A stretch of DNA of 64,000 nt from AC-43 sp963728855. GTDB lineage: Bacteria; Actinomycetota; Actinomycetes; Mycobacteriales; Micromonosporaceae. Within the stretch, counting starts at the first letter, position 1. Each line of letters opens with the position of its first letter. The stretch is taken from assembly GCA_963728855.1 (NCBI GenBank), contig CAVSLN010000010.1, forward strand, positions 744,001 to 808,000. Direction: 5' to 3'. A program made the translations under genes and the position numbers. Below, in pieces: positions 25,221 through 33,700 of the stretch. The notes under the pieces are model-generated. The model did not search any database. It saw only the letters and a list, made by a program, of their open reading frames with translations, and was not told the origin of the DNA.

Positions 25221-26357
25221 ATGACACTCTGGCGGATCCGGGCCACCGTGGACGACCGCCCCGGTTTCCTCGCCGTACTGGCGGCGAGCCTGGCCCTGCG
25301 CGCGGTCAACATCCTCTCCGTGCAGGTACACGCGACCGAGGCGGGCGCCGTCGACGACTTCCTGGTCGACGCGCCCGACGGGCTGTCCGAGGATGAGCTG
25401 CGGGCCGCCGTGGTCAAGGGCCGCGCCCGGGACCCGTGGATACGGCGAGCCGACGCGCACGGTCTCGTCGACCCGCCCACGCGGCTGATCGAGCTGGCCA
25501 CCCGGCTCGTGTGCGAGGGCGAGGAGCTGGCCAGCGGGCTGACCGCGCTGCTCGGTGAGGTGCTGGTGACCTGGCGTCCGGAGCCCGCTCCGGAGCGCGA
25601 CGGCTTCACCGACCACGCGATGCTGCTGCCCGACCCGGCCGGGGGCACCCTGCAGGTCCACCGGCTGGAGCCGCCGTTCACGCCCGGCGAGTACGCCCGG
25701 GCACACGCCCTGGTCGACCTGGCCGCCGGGGTCGCGCGCCAGGGGCTCACCCGGGCCCAGGTGCTGCTGCCCGACGGCACCGAGCTGACCGTACGGCCGG
25801 CCGACGCCCAGGACACCGAGGCGGTAAGGCAGCTGCACGAGCGCTGCTCGGCGGGCAGCCGGTACCGGCGCTACCTCGCCGGCAGCGGCATCCCGTCCGA
25901 GGCGACCCTGCGCCGGCTGCTCACCCCGGCCGACGGGTACGCGCTGGTCGCGGAAATGAGCCGCCTTGCTGATCCAGCCCAAGCGCTGGCTCACGAACTG
26001 GGCCGACCTGCTGATCCAGCCCAGGTGCTGGCTCACGAGCACCGGGCCGAGCATGGGGACGAGATCGTGGCGATGGCCAACCTGCTGTGGGACGGGCCCG
26101 AGGCGGAGCTGGGCATCCTGGTCGCCGACGCGTGGCAGCGGCGCGGCCTCGGTACGGCCCTGTCCCGGCGGGCGATCGCACTGGCCGCGCGGGCCGGCCG
26201 GGAGGCCGTCCACGTACATACGCACGCCGACAACTCGCCGATGATCCGGACGATGCACCGGCTCAAGCTGCCGTTGCTGGTGGAGACCGACGGGCCGATC
26301 GTCACCCTGAGCGTGGCCCTCAGGGCTGGAACCGGTACCCCATCCCGGGCTCGGTGA
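25221..26357 (+). CDS. ACT domain-GNAT acetyltransferase fusion
   Basis: A 378-residue fusion: N-terminal ACT domain (WRIRATVDDRPGFLAVLAAS, residues 3-75), a middle region, and a C-terminal GNAT domain from about residue 190 (ELTVRPADAQDTEAVRQLHE ... AELGILVADAWQRRGLGTAL). An amino-acid-regulated protein acetyltransferase is a plausible role, by analogy with actinobacterial ACT-GNAT fusions. Residues 245-272 are two tandem 14-residue units (EMSRLADPAQALAH and ELGRPADPAQVLAH) encoded by repeat family 2, lying between GNAT strands where an acidic loop would be expected. Its 3' end overlaps the convergent response regulator gene by 38 bases. Confidence 0.82.
   Translation: MTLWRIRATVDDRPGFLAVLAASLALRAVNILSVQVHATEAGAVDDFLVDAPDGLSEDELRAAVVKGRARDPWIRRADAHGLVDPPTRLIELATRLVCEGEELASGLTALLGEVLVTWRPEPAPERDGFTDHAMLLPDPAGGTLQVHRLEPPFTPGEYARAHALVDLAAGVARQGLTRAQVLLPDGTELTVRPADAQDTEAVRQLHERCSAGSRYRRYLAGSGIPSEATLRRLLTPADGYALVAEMSRLADPAQALAHELGRPADPAQVLAHEHRAEHGDEIVAMANLLWDGPEAELGILVADAWQRRGLGTALSRRAIALAARAGREAVHVHTHADNSPMIRTMHRLKLPLLVETDGPIVTLSVALRAGTGTPSRAR
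25953..26036 (+). repeat. Repeat family 2, 2 x 42 bp, in frame in ACT-GNAT gene
   Basis: Two tandem units (25953-25994 and 25995-26036) sharing the core CTGATCCAGCCCA and the downstream GTGCTGGCTCAC or GCGCTGGCTCAC. Each encodes 14 residues. The GNAT fold continues afterwards at EHGDEIVAMANLLWDG. Confidence 0.88.
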
Positions 26358-26995
26358 GCAGGAACCGGGGACGGGCCGGGTCGGGCTCGAGCTTGGCGCG
26401 CAGCTGGGCGAGGTACACGCGCAGGTAGTTGGTCTCCGACTCGTACCGCGGGCCCCAGACCTCCTGCAGCAGCTGGCGGTGCGGGACGAGCTTGCCGGCG
26501 TGCCGTACCAGCACATCGAGCACGTGCCATTCGGTGGGCGTGAGCCGCACGTCCGTACCGTCCCGGGTGACCCGGCGCGCGGCGAGGTCGACGGTGAAGG
26601 CGTCCGTACGCACGACCGGCTCCTCCACCGCGGGAGTGGCCCGCCGTAGCGCCGCCCGGACCCGGGCGAGCAGCTCGTCCATGCCGAACGGCTTGGTCAC
26701 GTAGTCGTCGGCGCCCGGCGTCGAGGGCCCGTACCTTCGACTGCTCCAGGTGCCGCGCGGACAGCACGATCACCGGTACGGCCGACCAGCCCCGGATCCC
26801 CTCGACCACCTCGACGCCGTCCATGTCCGGCAGGCCCAGGTCGACGATGACCAGGTCGGGCTTTGCTCGACCGGCCGCACCCAGACCCGTAGCTCCGTCT
26901 CGCGCTACCACCGTGTCGTAGCCGCGGGCGGTCAGGTTGATGCGCAGCGCCCGCAGCAGCTGTTGGTCATCATCGACCACCAAGATCCGGCTCAT
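26320..26995 (-). CDS. kdpE: KdpE-like OmpR-family response regulator, apparent frameshift
   Basis: Two-component response regulator. The receiver domain (MSRILVVDDDQQLLRALRIN, phospho-acceptor D52 in VDLGLPDMDG) runs from 26995 to about 26717; the frame then breaks. The rest (TKPFGMDELLARVRAALRR, then winged-helix DNA-binding domain with VRLTPTEWHVLDVLVRHAGK and NYLRVYLAQLRAKLEPDP) is in another frame down to 26320. At 26714-26716 the plus strand has CCC where CC would restore DAGADDYVTKP, so a single inserted base explains the break. Corrected length is 224 residues, normal for KdpE. The ATG at 26995 overlaps the kinase stop (ATGA). It may be a real pseudogene or a sequencing error. Confidence 0.85.
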
Positions 26996-28350
26996 GACCC
27001 TGCCCTCGGCAGGGTGACCGTCATGGTCAGGCCGCCGCCGGGTGTGTCGCCCGGGGTGAGCGTGCCGCCCATCGCCTCGGTGAAGCCGCGTGCGATGGCC
27101 AGGCCGAGCCCCAGCCCGCCGTCGGCCCGCCGGTCGTCCAGCCGCTGGAACGGCGCGAAGACCCGCTCCCGGTCGGCGGCCGGGATCCCGTGCCCATGGT
27201 CGACCACCCGAAGCTCCACAGTGGACAGTGTGCTCGTCGCCTCGACGCTGGTGGTGTCCGAGGCCCGTACCGCGTTGCTCACCAGGTTGGCCACCACCCG
27301 CTCCAGCAGCCCGGGGTCGGCGAGGACCAGCGGCAGGTTGTCGCCGACCGCGACGCGTACGGGAGCCCGCCGGACCGCCCGGGACACCACCTCGTCCAGC
27401 GCCACCGGCCGCGCGTGCACCGACAGTACCCCGGCCTGCAGCCGGCTCATGTCGAGCAGGTTCTCGACCAGGTCGTCCAGCCGGTCGCCGGACTCCTCGA
27501 TCGTGGCGAGCAGCTCATCGCGGTCCTCGTCGGAGAACGCCACGTCCGGCGCGCGCAGGCTGGTCGCCGCGGCCTTGATGCTCGCGAGCGGGGTGCGCAG
27601 GTCGTGGCCGACCGCGGCCAGCAGCGCGGTGCGCAGCCGGTCGATCTCCGCGAGCTGCTCGGCCTCCGCCGCGCGCCGGGCCAGCCGCTGCGCTTCGAGG
27701 GTACGGGCAGCAGCCGCCGCCAGCCGGCCGAGCAGCCTCCGGTCCTCGCCGAACACCTCGGGCCCCTCGGCCACCAGGCGCAGCCCGGTCGCCGCGTCCA
27801 CTTCGAGGGTCGGCTCACCGGTCGCCGGCCCGCCGACGCCCGCCACCTCCCGATCGCCCTCCACCAGCGCGACGCGGCTCATCCCGAACGTGTCCCGGAC
27901 GTGGCCCAGCAGCCGGTTGAGCGACTGCTCGACGACCGGCTCGGCGGTGATCCGGGCGAGCAGGCGCGCCTCCACTCCGCTGCGTACGGCCGCCGCCCGC
28001 TGCCGTGCCGCCAGGTCGACGCTCACGCTCACGGTCACCGCGACGAGCACGTACACCAGCAGGGCCAGCACGTTCTCCCGGCTCTCCACGACGAACGTGT
28101 GGTACGGCGGGACGAAGAACCAGTTCAGCAGCGCTACCGAGGCGGCCGCGGCGGCCAGCCCGAGCCAGACGCCACCGACCGCCGCGACGACCACCACGGG
28201 TACCAGGTAGAGCAGCGCGGCACTGGTCACCGACGCCACGCCCCGGCTCCCGGTCAGGCCGAGCGTCACCGCGGCCAGCCCGGCGACGCCCAGCCCGAGC
28301 CCGGCCCAGCCGCGTACCCGCGACCGCGGCCCCGTCCACACCGTCCCCAC
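26992..28350 (-). CDS. KdpD-like sensor histidine kinase, short form
   Basis: Sensor kinase partner of the regulator, 452 residues from the GTG at 28350. A DUF4118-type block of four membrane segments lies at the N-terminus (including LLYLVPVVVVAAVGGVWLGL), then a GAF-like region, the HisKA domain with H-box AAVGHDLRTPLASIKAA, and the HATPase domain (NLVSNAVRASD, VVDHGHGIPAADRERVFAPF, GGLGLGLAIARGFTEAMGG). It lacks the large cytoplasmic N-terminal KdpD and Usp domains, and no kdpFABC is nearby, so a potassium role is not assured. The upstream frame is open through a repeat array (28415-28578), so the true start is uncertain. Confidence 0.82.
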   Translation of the reverse strand: MGTVWTGPRSRVRGWAGLGLGVAGLAAVTLGLTGSRGVASVTSAALLYLVPVVVVAAVGGVWLGLAAAAASVALLNWFFVPPYHTFVVESRENVLALLVYVLVAVTVSVSVDLAARQRAAAVRSGVEARLLARITAEPVVEQSLNRLLGHVRDTFGMSRVALVEGDREVAGVGGPATGEPTLEVDAATGLRLVAEGPEVFGEDRRLLGRLAAAAARTLEAQRLARRAAEAEQLAEIDRLRTALLAAVGHDLRTPLASIKAAATSLRAPDVAFSDEDRDELLATIEESGDRLDDLVENLLDMSRLQAGVLSVHARPVALDEVVSRAVRRAPVRVAVGDNLPLVLADPGLLERVVANLVSNAVRASDTTSVEATSTLSTVELRVVDHGHGIPAADRERVFAPFQRLDDRRADGGLGLGLAIARGFTEAMGGTLTPGDTPGGGLTMTVTLPRAGS

Positions 28351-28414
28351 CAGCCAGTTATACGGCCTTCGTCGCCTCGGCCGCCCGCGGCCACGAGCCT
28401 GGGCAGTCGGGCGA

Positions 28415-28578
28415 CTGGCAAACGCTGACCGGCGCCGCTCCGACAAGCTGCGCGGCTGGCAAACGCTGACCGGCGCCGCTCCGACAAGCTGCGCGGCTGG
28501 CAAACGCTGACCGGCGCCGCTCCGACAAGCTGCGCGGCTGGCAAACGCTGACCGGCGCCGCTCCGACAAGCTGCGCGG
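28415..28578 (-). repeat. Tandem array, 4 x 41 bp, repeat family 1
   Basis: Four identical 41-bp units starting at 28415, 28456, 28497 and 28538. The core is in the minus orientation (GCCGCTCCGACAAGCTGCGC on the plus strand) with the spacer CTGGCAAACGCTGACCGGC, unlike the spacer of the 12026 array. It lies just upstream of the sensor kinase and stays open in the kinase's frame, encoding a repeating RSAFASRAACRSGAG-like peptide if translated. Confidence 0.95.
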
Positions 28579-28642
28579 CTGGCGCGGGGCACGGCACGCG
28601 CGCGGCCTTCGGCGACCCGTGCGGAGCTGGCCGTCGTGGCGG

Positions 28643-28664
28643 GCATCGCCTCGAGGGGCGATGC
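28643..28664 (-). terminator. Hairpin after FAD oxidoreductase gene
   Basis: Perfect 8-bp inverted repeat GCATCGCC-TCGAGG-GGCGATGC about 47 bases downstream (minus strand) of the FAD oxidoreductase stop, in the gap before the kinase. Confidence 0.6.
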
Positions 28665-28710
28665 GCCGTCGTGGTCGACTACCCGGGGAGCGCCGGTGCT
28701 ATCGGGGGTC

Positions 28711-29940
28711 TCATGCGGCGACCTTCGTGACGGTGGTGGGCCGTCGGCCCAGCGCCAGGGCCAGCCGCCGGGACAGGCGGCGGGCGGCGAAGTCTGTTCC
28801 GTATACGAACCTCATCGCCGGCCCGAACGTCGCCGCCACAGCGGGGCCCGTGAAGTACAGGCCCGGCACGGAGGACTGGAAGTCCCGGCCAACATGGGGC
28901 GCCGCCCCGTTGGTACGCATCCGGGCCGTCAGGTCACCGTCCAGGAAGCGCAGGCGCCGCAGGTCAGGGCGGTACCCCGTCGCCGCGATCACGTGCTCGG
29001 TGACCACGTCCAGAGCCCGGTGGCGGCCATCCTGCAGCCTCAGCCGCACCGACCCGTCGCCGCTGTCGATGCCCGCCACGCGGTGCCCGAGCAGTACCGG
29101 GAACTTGTCTTCCACCCGCGGTCGCAGCCAGTGTGCACCGGCGGGGCCGAGCGCGGTGCGGGCGATCTCCGCCCGCTTCCCCGACGGTAGGTAGGTGAAC
29201 AGGCCCTGCTGGGTGGAGTAGAACCAGGACGACAACCCCGAGCCGAGGCCGGACTCTGGCTCGCGGAGCCGCCGTAGCAGCGGCCGGCTCGGGGTAAGCG
29301 GCGGCCCGTTCCAGTACAGCCGTGGGTCGCGAACCACCACCCGCACGATGGCCCCGTGCTCGCTGGCGAGCGCCGCCGACTCCAGCGCGGACTGTCCGCC
29401 GCCGATGAACGTGACGTCGCGGCCGGCGAGGGCGCTCAGGTCGGGCTGCGCCGAACTGTGCGTACACAGATGCCGCGGCAGCGCCGCGAAAGGCTCCGGA
29501 AGGTGCGGGAAGTGTTCTACGCCCGCTGCCACCACCACGGAGCGGGCGTACGCCACCTCGCCGTTGTTCAGTGTCAACGCGAAGATCCCGCCCTCCCGGC
29601 TGACGTGCGTGACGAGCACTTCCTCCAGGTCAGGCACCTGACGGCGCTGGAACCAGCTGCCGTACGCGAGGAAGGTGTCGAGAGCGACCGGCACCCCGTG
29701 CGGCACGTACGGGCGGTCGGTGGCCCGGCAGAACGCCTCCAGCGTGCTGGCCCGGGCCGGGTCGGACAGGTTGGAGGCGAACGGCTGGGACTTGAGGAAC
29801 ATCCCGCGCGGCATCGCCTGCCACAGGTTCATCGGTAACCCGAACGTGCGTAGCCTCACCCCGAGCTGCCGCAGGTGGGCGGCGACGGACAGGCCGTACG
29901 GGCCGGCGCCCACGATGGCCACATCGACGACATTTTTCAT
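28711..29940 (-). CDS. FAD/NAD(P)-dependent oxidoreductase (flavin monooxygenase-like)
   Basis: Flavoenzyme of 409 residues in the FMO / lysine-hydroxylase-like superfamily. The FAD-binding Rossmann motif is VAIVGAGPYGLSVA near residues 7-20. MFLKSQPFASNLSDP follows, a motif typical of this group. The NAD(P) motif is VTFIGGGQSALESAALA near 185-200, and the C-terminal ATG loop is IAATGYRPDLRRL. The ATG at 29940 overlaps the stop of the ATP-grasp gene (ATGA). With the 32-residue peptide gene and the ATP-grasp gene it forms a three-gene coupled unit, suggesting a small-molecule or peptide-modifying pathway; the substrate is unknown. Confidence 0.85.
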   Translation of the reverse strand: MKNVVDVAIVGAGPYGLSVAAHLRQLGVRLRTFGLPMNLWQAMPRGMFLKSQPFASNLSDPARASTLEAFCRATDRPYVPHGVPVALDTFLAYGSWFQRRQVPDLEEVLVTHVSREGGIFALTLNNGEVAYARSVVVAAGVEHFPHLPEPFAALPRHLCTHSSAQPDLSALAGRDVTFIGGGQSALESAALASEHGAIVRVVVRDPRLYWNGPPLTPSRPLLRRLREPESGLGSGLSSWFYSTQQGLFTYLPSGKRAEIARTALGPAGAHWLRPRVEDKFPVLLGHRVAGIDSGDGSVRLRLQDGRHRALDVVTEHVIAATGYRPDLRRLRFLDGDLTARMRTNGAAPHVGRDFQSSVPGLYFTGPAVAATFGPAMRFVYGTDFAARRLSRRLALALGRRPTTVTKVAA

Positions 29941-31316
29941 GACCGTGTCTCCTCCTTGACTTCCTCTGGCGGCCGGCTCGGTCCACCAGGCGCGTCGATA
30001 TCTGGTGTCGGCCGTGGGTCACGCCGGTTGCGTCCCTTGCTCGGCCGGTAGCGCGGCGCGGTCGCCGGCTTGCGGTTCGGCCCGCCGAACGGGCGCGTGG
30101 CGGCCCGCCAGGCCATTCGCAGACACATGAGTCCGAACGGCGCCAGATCGTCGCGGGCGAACCAGGCCGTCTCGTTGACCCCGCGCAGCGTCGCCAGCCA
30201 CGACCGGAGCCCGAGCTCGCCGCGGCGCAGGTAGCCCAGCGTGGCGAGCGTGTCGTAGTTCTCGACGACGAAGCGCCGTTCGGGCAGGGCGGAACCCGTG
30301 GGGATCGGCCGGCCGGTAAGGTCCAGGTGCGCCGCGCGTGCCACGTCGATCCCGTCGGAGTTCTGGAAGAGCCGGAACTGGGCGCCGATCCGCGGGTTGA
30401 AGTCGAGCAGCTTGTACTGGCCGTCGCGGGGGTCGAACCGGATGTCCAGGTCCATGATCCCCCGGTACCCGATGTGGGCCATCAGGTCGGTGACCTGGTT
30501 CCGGAGCTGTGGATTCGGCACCGCGCGGCCGAGGCTGGTGATGCCCGAATGTGGTGGGTAGGACCGCTCCTTGACGCCGGTGAAGGCCGGTTCGCAGACC
30601 GAGTGGGCGTCGCAGTAGCCGTGAAAGATCCAGTCCCGACCGGAAGCGCTCGGGATGTACTCCTGGAGCATCAGTTCGCCGGCCGGCGCCCGCCGGTACA
30701 GGTCGGCGAGGTCCCGTACGGTGTGCACGATCGTGGTGCTGCGGGGTGCGTTGCGGCCGCCGCGGCGCCACGGCTGGGCAAGCTTGGCGACCAGCGGCAG
30801 GCCGACGTCCCGGGCGAACGCCGCGGCCTCGGCCCAGCTCCCCGGAAGTGCGGCGGCGACGTGCGGGATGTTCCACTTCGCACATAGTTCGTGCAGGGAG
30901 TACTTGCCCGCGAGCCGGCGCGGCAGGTCGTGAGGTGGCGCCGGGAACCGGAACCAGGACCGCAGGTCCGCACCGTACTCGCTGAGCAGGATCGCTCCGG
31001 CGTCGTCGGTGGGGATGAGCACGGCCGGCCGGCCGAGGCGCCGGGCCAGCTGTTCGAGCCCGGCGACGATCCGGTCCGGGTGGCTCGCGTCGGGTGTCCA
31101 GTACCAGCGGCCGCGCAGGTAGCGGGAGCGGGCGGCGGGCGCCAGCCGGTCCTCGTGTACGCCGTACACGTCGATCCCGGCCCGGCCGAGGCTGCGGATC
31201 ACGCCCAGGCCGCCGTGGTGGAAGACGTTGTGATCGAGCTTGAGTACGACGGCCGGGGTGGCGGTGTCGAACAGCGCTCCGGCAGCCACCCGCTCGCGGT
31301 CCGGCGCCGGGCTCAC
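29937..31316 (-). CDS. ATP-grasp carboxylate-amine ligase-like protein
   Basis: Predicted ATP-dependent ligase forming an amide between a carboxylate and an amine. Product 459 residues. The N-terminal Rossmann-like part has VVLKLDHNVFHHGGLGVIRS, then an ATP-grasp fold with LAGKYSLHELCAKWNIPHV, GLPLVAKLAQPWRRGG (nucleotide-binding lysine), ELMLQEYIPS and the metal-binding GIMDLDIRFDPRDGQYKLLD followed by FNPRIGAQF. It resembles D-aspartate-ligase-type enzymes, but the substrates cannot be deduced. The last ~60 residues are basic and proline-rich. The GTG at 31316 overlaps the stop of a 32-residue ORF (GTGA). Confidence 0.85.
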   Translation of the reverse strand: MSPAPDRERVAAGALFDTATPAVVLKLDHNVFHHGGLGVIRSLGRAGIDVYGVHEDRLAPAARSRYLRGRWYWTPDASHPDRIVAGLEQLARRLGRPAVLIPTDDAGAILLSEYGADLRSWFRFPAPPHDLPRRLAGKYSLHELCAKWNIPHVAAALPGSWAEAAAFARDVGLPLVAKLAQPWRRGGRNAPRSTTIVHTVRDLADLYRRAPAGELMLQEYIPSASGRDWIFHGYCDAHSVCEPAFTGVKERSYPPHSGITSLGRAVPNPQLRNQVTDLMAHIGYRGIMDLDIRFDPRDGQYKLLDFNPRIGAQFRLFQNSDGIDVARAAHLDLTGRPIPTGSALPERRFVVENYDTLATLGYLRRGELGLRSWLATLRGVNETAWFARDDLAPFGLMCLRMAWRAATRPFGGPNRKPATAPRYRPSKGRNRRDPRPTPDIDAPGGPSRPPEEVKEETRS

Positions 31317-31411
31317 CAGACCTCCCGTTGCGGGACGGCGTCGTACCAGTAACTGGTGCCGGGCGCCTGCGGGTACGCGGTGACCCGGCCGCGGTCGAGT
31401 TCCGGATGCAT
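31313..31411 (-). CDS. Small ORF (32 aa) coupled to ATP-grasp gene
   Basis: A short reading frame, missed by length-filtered gene finding, starting at the ATG at 31411 with AAGGGGAT as a well-placed Shine-Dalgarno. The peptide begins MHPELDRGRVTAYPQAPG and ends SYWYDAVPQREVW, so it has a charged N-terminal half and an aromatic C-terminal half. Its TGA overlaps the GTG of the ATP-grasp gene. Coupling, spacing and ribosome binding site support real translation. It could be a ribosomal-peptide precursor, a regulatory leader, or the tail of a vanished gene: the frame is open about 90 bases upstream but without a good earlier start. No homologue is known to me. Confidence 0.55.
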   Translation of the reverse strand: MHPELDRGRVTAYPQAPGTSYWYDAVPQREVW

Positions 31412-31548
31412 GGGATCCCCTTGGTCGACTCGCGGTTGCGGGCAGATTCGTCGTATCAGCGGACGCTGCAGACAGATGCCGTAATAGGCGTATCTCAGGC
31501 TATGTCAGAGGATAGTGCACAAGCCTCCGGGGCGCTCAACAAAGCGCG
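31412..31548 (-). promoter_or_regulatory. Probable promoter region of the peptide/ATP-grasp/FAD operon
   Basis: A/T-richer sequence upstream of the 32-residue ORF on the minus strand, including TATTAC and TACGAC candidates for -10 elements. No certain -35 or operator was found. Confidence 0.35.
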
Positions 31549-31605
31549 GGTCACCATGACGCCGGGCTGGAGAGCAGCCGGGCCTTGAGCACGAGCCGGG
31601 GCCTG
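31549..31605 (-). pseudogene. Duplicated fragment of the APC transporter 3' end
   Basis: Bases 31549-31592 nearly repeat 31823-31867 inside the transporter gene (shared GGTCACCATGACGCCGGGCT, then GGA or GGAA followed by GAGCAGCC), with a one-base deletion. On the minus strand it would read KARLL then a broken QPGVMVT. It looks like a relic of a second transporter copy or of a local duplication. Confidence 0.6.
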
Positions 31606-31696
31606 TCAGCGGCCAGCGTTCCCCCGCGACAGGCGCGCTCGATGGTCAGTGGAGTAGCGCGCGGTAACCGGGTATGGCCGCCGGGAGCCCGTCCGG

Positions 31697-33700
31697 CTAT
31701 CTGGCGGAAGCCGTGGCGGCGTCCATGGGCTGTTCCGTAGCCGCTGGCGTAGGCGCGACCGGACCGGCGGGGGAGACGGGGGCGGAGGGCAGGCGGCTGG
31801 AGCGGAGCTGCCACGGGACGCTGGTCACCATGACGCCGGGCTGGAAGAGCAGCCGTGCCTTGAGCCGCAGCGCGCTCTGGTTGTGCAGGACGTGCTCCCA
31901 CCAGTGGCCGACCACGTACTCGGGGAGGTACACGACGGTGACGTCGCGCGGTCCGGTACGGGACAGCCCGGCCACGTACTCCAGCACCGGCCCGGTGATG
32001 TCGCGGTACTTGGACTCCAGCACGGTCAGCGGTACGGGGATCCCGCGCTCGCCCCACTGCCGTTGCAGGTCCCGCAGCTCCTCCTCGGTCGTCGCCACGG
32101 TGAGCGCGGTCAACGTGTCCGGATGGGTGGCCCGGGCGTACGCGAGCGCCCGTAGCGCCGGCTTGTGCAGCTTCGACACCAGTACCACGGCGTGGACGCG
32201 CGCCGGCAGGACCGCGCCGGCCGGGTCCGGGGCCAGCTCCTCGGCCACGTGCCGGTAGTGCCGGTGGATCGCGGTCATCAGCACGAACAGGGCCGGCATC
32301 GCGATCACCACGAGCCAGGCGCCGTGGGTGAACTTGGTGACCAGCACGATCACCAGTACCAGGGCGGTGGCCAGCGCGCCGACCAGGTTCGTCAGCTGGG
32401 CGCGGTGGATGTGCAGCCGGGCCCGCCGGTCCCGCTCGGTGGCCAGCTTGCGCCGCCAATGCCGGACCATCCCGGCCTGGGAGAGGGTGAACGAGACGAA
32501 GACGCCGATGATGTACAGCTGGATCAGCCGGGTGGTACTGGCGTCGAAGGCCCAGATCAGCCAGGCCGCGAGCAGCGCCAGGAGCATGATGCCGTTGGAG
32601 AAGACCAGCCGGTCGCCACGGCGGGCGAACTGGCGGGGCAGGTACCCGTCCTGGCCGAGGATCGAGGCGAGGATCGGGAAACCGTTGAACGCGGTGTTCG
32701 CGGCGAGCACCAGGATCGCCGCGGTGAACGCCTGGAGCAGGTAGAAGCCGACCGAGCTGCCGCCGAAGACGGCGTCGCCGAGCTGGGCGATGACGGTCTT
32801 CTGCTCGCCGTCGGCCGGGAAGCCGAGCAGCTGGGCGTTGTCGCCGGTGACGTGGACGTGGCTGACGATCGCCAGCGCGGTGATGCCGGCGAACATGGTG
32901 ATCGCGAGGACGCCCATGATGGACAAGGTGTTCGCCGCGTTGCGGCTCTTCGGCGGCCGGAAGCTCGGTACCCCGTTGCTGACCGCCTCGACGCCGGTCA
33001 GCGCGGTACAGCCGGAGGCGAACGCGCGCAGCGCCAGCATGAGCAGGATCAGTCCGCCGGTGTGGCTGACCGTCGGCGCGATCGAGTAGTGCGCCGTCTC
33101 GGCCGTGACCGGGTGCCCCGAGAGGATCCGTACCGCGCCCGCGCCGAGCATGGTCACCACGATGAGCACGAAGCCGTACGTGGGGATCGCGAAGGCGGTT
33201 CCGGACTCCTTGACGCCGCGCAGGTTCATCAGCGCCAGGACCACGATGAGGGCGATGTTGACGGCGACCTTGTCCGGAGCCAGGCTCGGGAACGCCGAGA
33301 CGATGTTGTCCACGCCGGCCGCCACGCTCACCGCCACCGTCAGCACGTAGTCGACGAGCAGCGCGCTCGCCGCCACGAGCGCGGCGGTCGGGCCGAGGTT
33401 CGCGCGGGACACGGCGTACGCGCCGCCGCCGGTCGGGTACGCGTAGCAGGTCTGCCGGTACGAGGCGACGACGATCACGAGCAGCAGGACCACGGCCAGC
33501 GCGACCCACCACGCCATCGTCAGCAGCGCCAGGCCGCCCAGGCTCAGGACGAGCAGGATCTCCTGAGTGGCGTACGCCACACTGGACAGGGGGTCGGAGC
33601 AGAAGACGGGCAGCGCCAGGCGCTTCGGTAGCAGCGTCTCGCCGAGCCGGTCGCTACCGAGCGGCCGGCCGACCAGGAGCCGTTTCGCGATGTCGAACAC
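31697..33700 (-). CDS. APC superfamily transporter with C-terminal cytoplasmic domain (KimA/YdaO-like)
   Basis: Membrane transporter of 667 residues with about 12 membrane segments (for example LALLTMAWWVALAVVLLLVI and PTYGFVLIVVTMLGAGAV), opening with the family motif LALPVFCSDPLSSVAYATQE. The C-terminal ~180 residues are a cytoplasmic Usp-like domain (ARVHAVVLVSKLHKPALRAL ... VTVVYLPEYVVGHWWEHVLH). This architecture is that of KimA-type proton/potassium symporters, though many actinobacterial members are simply called APC permeases. The start is the GTG at 33700; GGAGG ends only 1-2 bases before it, an unusually close spacing. No c-di-AMP riboswitch is visible upstream. Confidence 0.85.
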   Translation of the reverse strand: MFDIAKRLLVGRPLGSDRLGETLLPKRLALPVFCSDPLSSVAYATQEILLVLSLGGLALLTMAWWVALAVVLLLVIVVASYRQTCYAYPTGGGAYAVSRANLGPTAALVAASALLVDYVLTVAVSVAAGVDNIVSAFPSLAPDKVAVNIALIVVLALMNLRGVKESGTAFAIPTYGFVLIVVTMLGAGAVRILSGHPVTAETAHYSIAPTVSHTGGLILLMLALRAFASGCTALTGVEAVSNGVPSFRPPKSRNAANTLSIMGVLAITMFAGITALAIVSHVHVTGDNAQLLGFPADGEQKTVIAQLGDAVFGGSSVGFYLLQAFTAAILVLAANTAFNGFPILASILGQDGYLPRQFARRGDRLVFSNGIMLLALLAAWLIWAFDASTTRLIQLYIIGVFVSFTLSQAGMVRHWRRKLATERDRRARLHIHRAQLTNLVGALATALVLVIVLVTKFTHGAWLVVIAMPALFVLMTAIHRHYRHVAEELAPDPAGAVLPARVHAVVLVSKLHKPALRALAYARATHPDTLTALTVATTEEELRDLQRQWGERGIPVPLTVLESKYRDITGPVLEYVAGLSRTGPRDVTVVYLPEYVVGHWWEHVLHNQSALRLKARLLFQPGVMVTSVPWQLRSSRLPSAPVSPAGPVAPTPAATEQPMDAATASAR

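Noticed and set aside
28415..28578. CRISPR array
   Set aside because: Four identical 41-bp units with no variable spacers.
31551..33512. Large alternative ORF over the APC transporter
   Set aside because: It is an arginine-rich shadow frame; the true frame shows clear membrane helices and family motifs.
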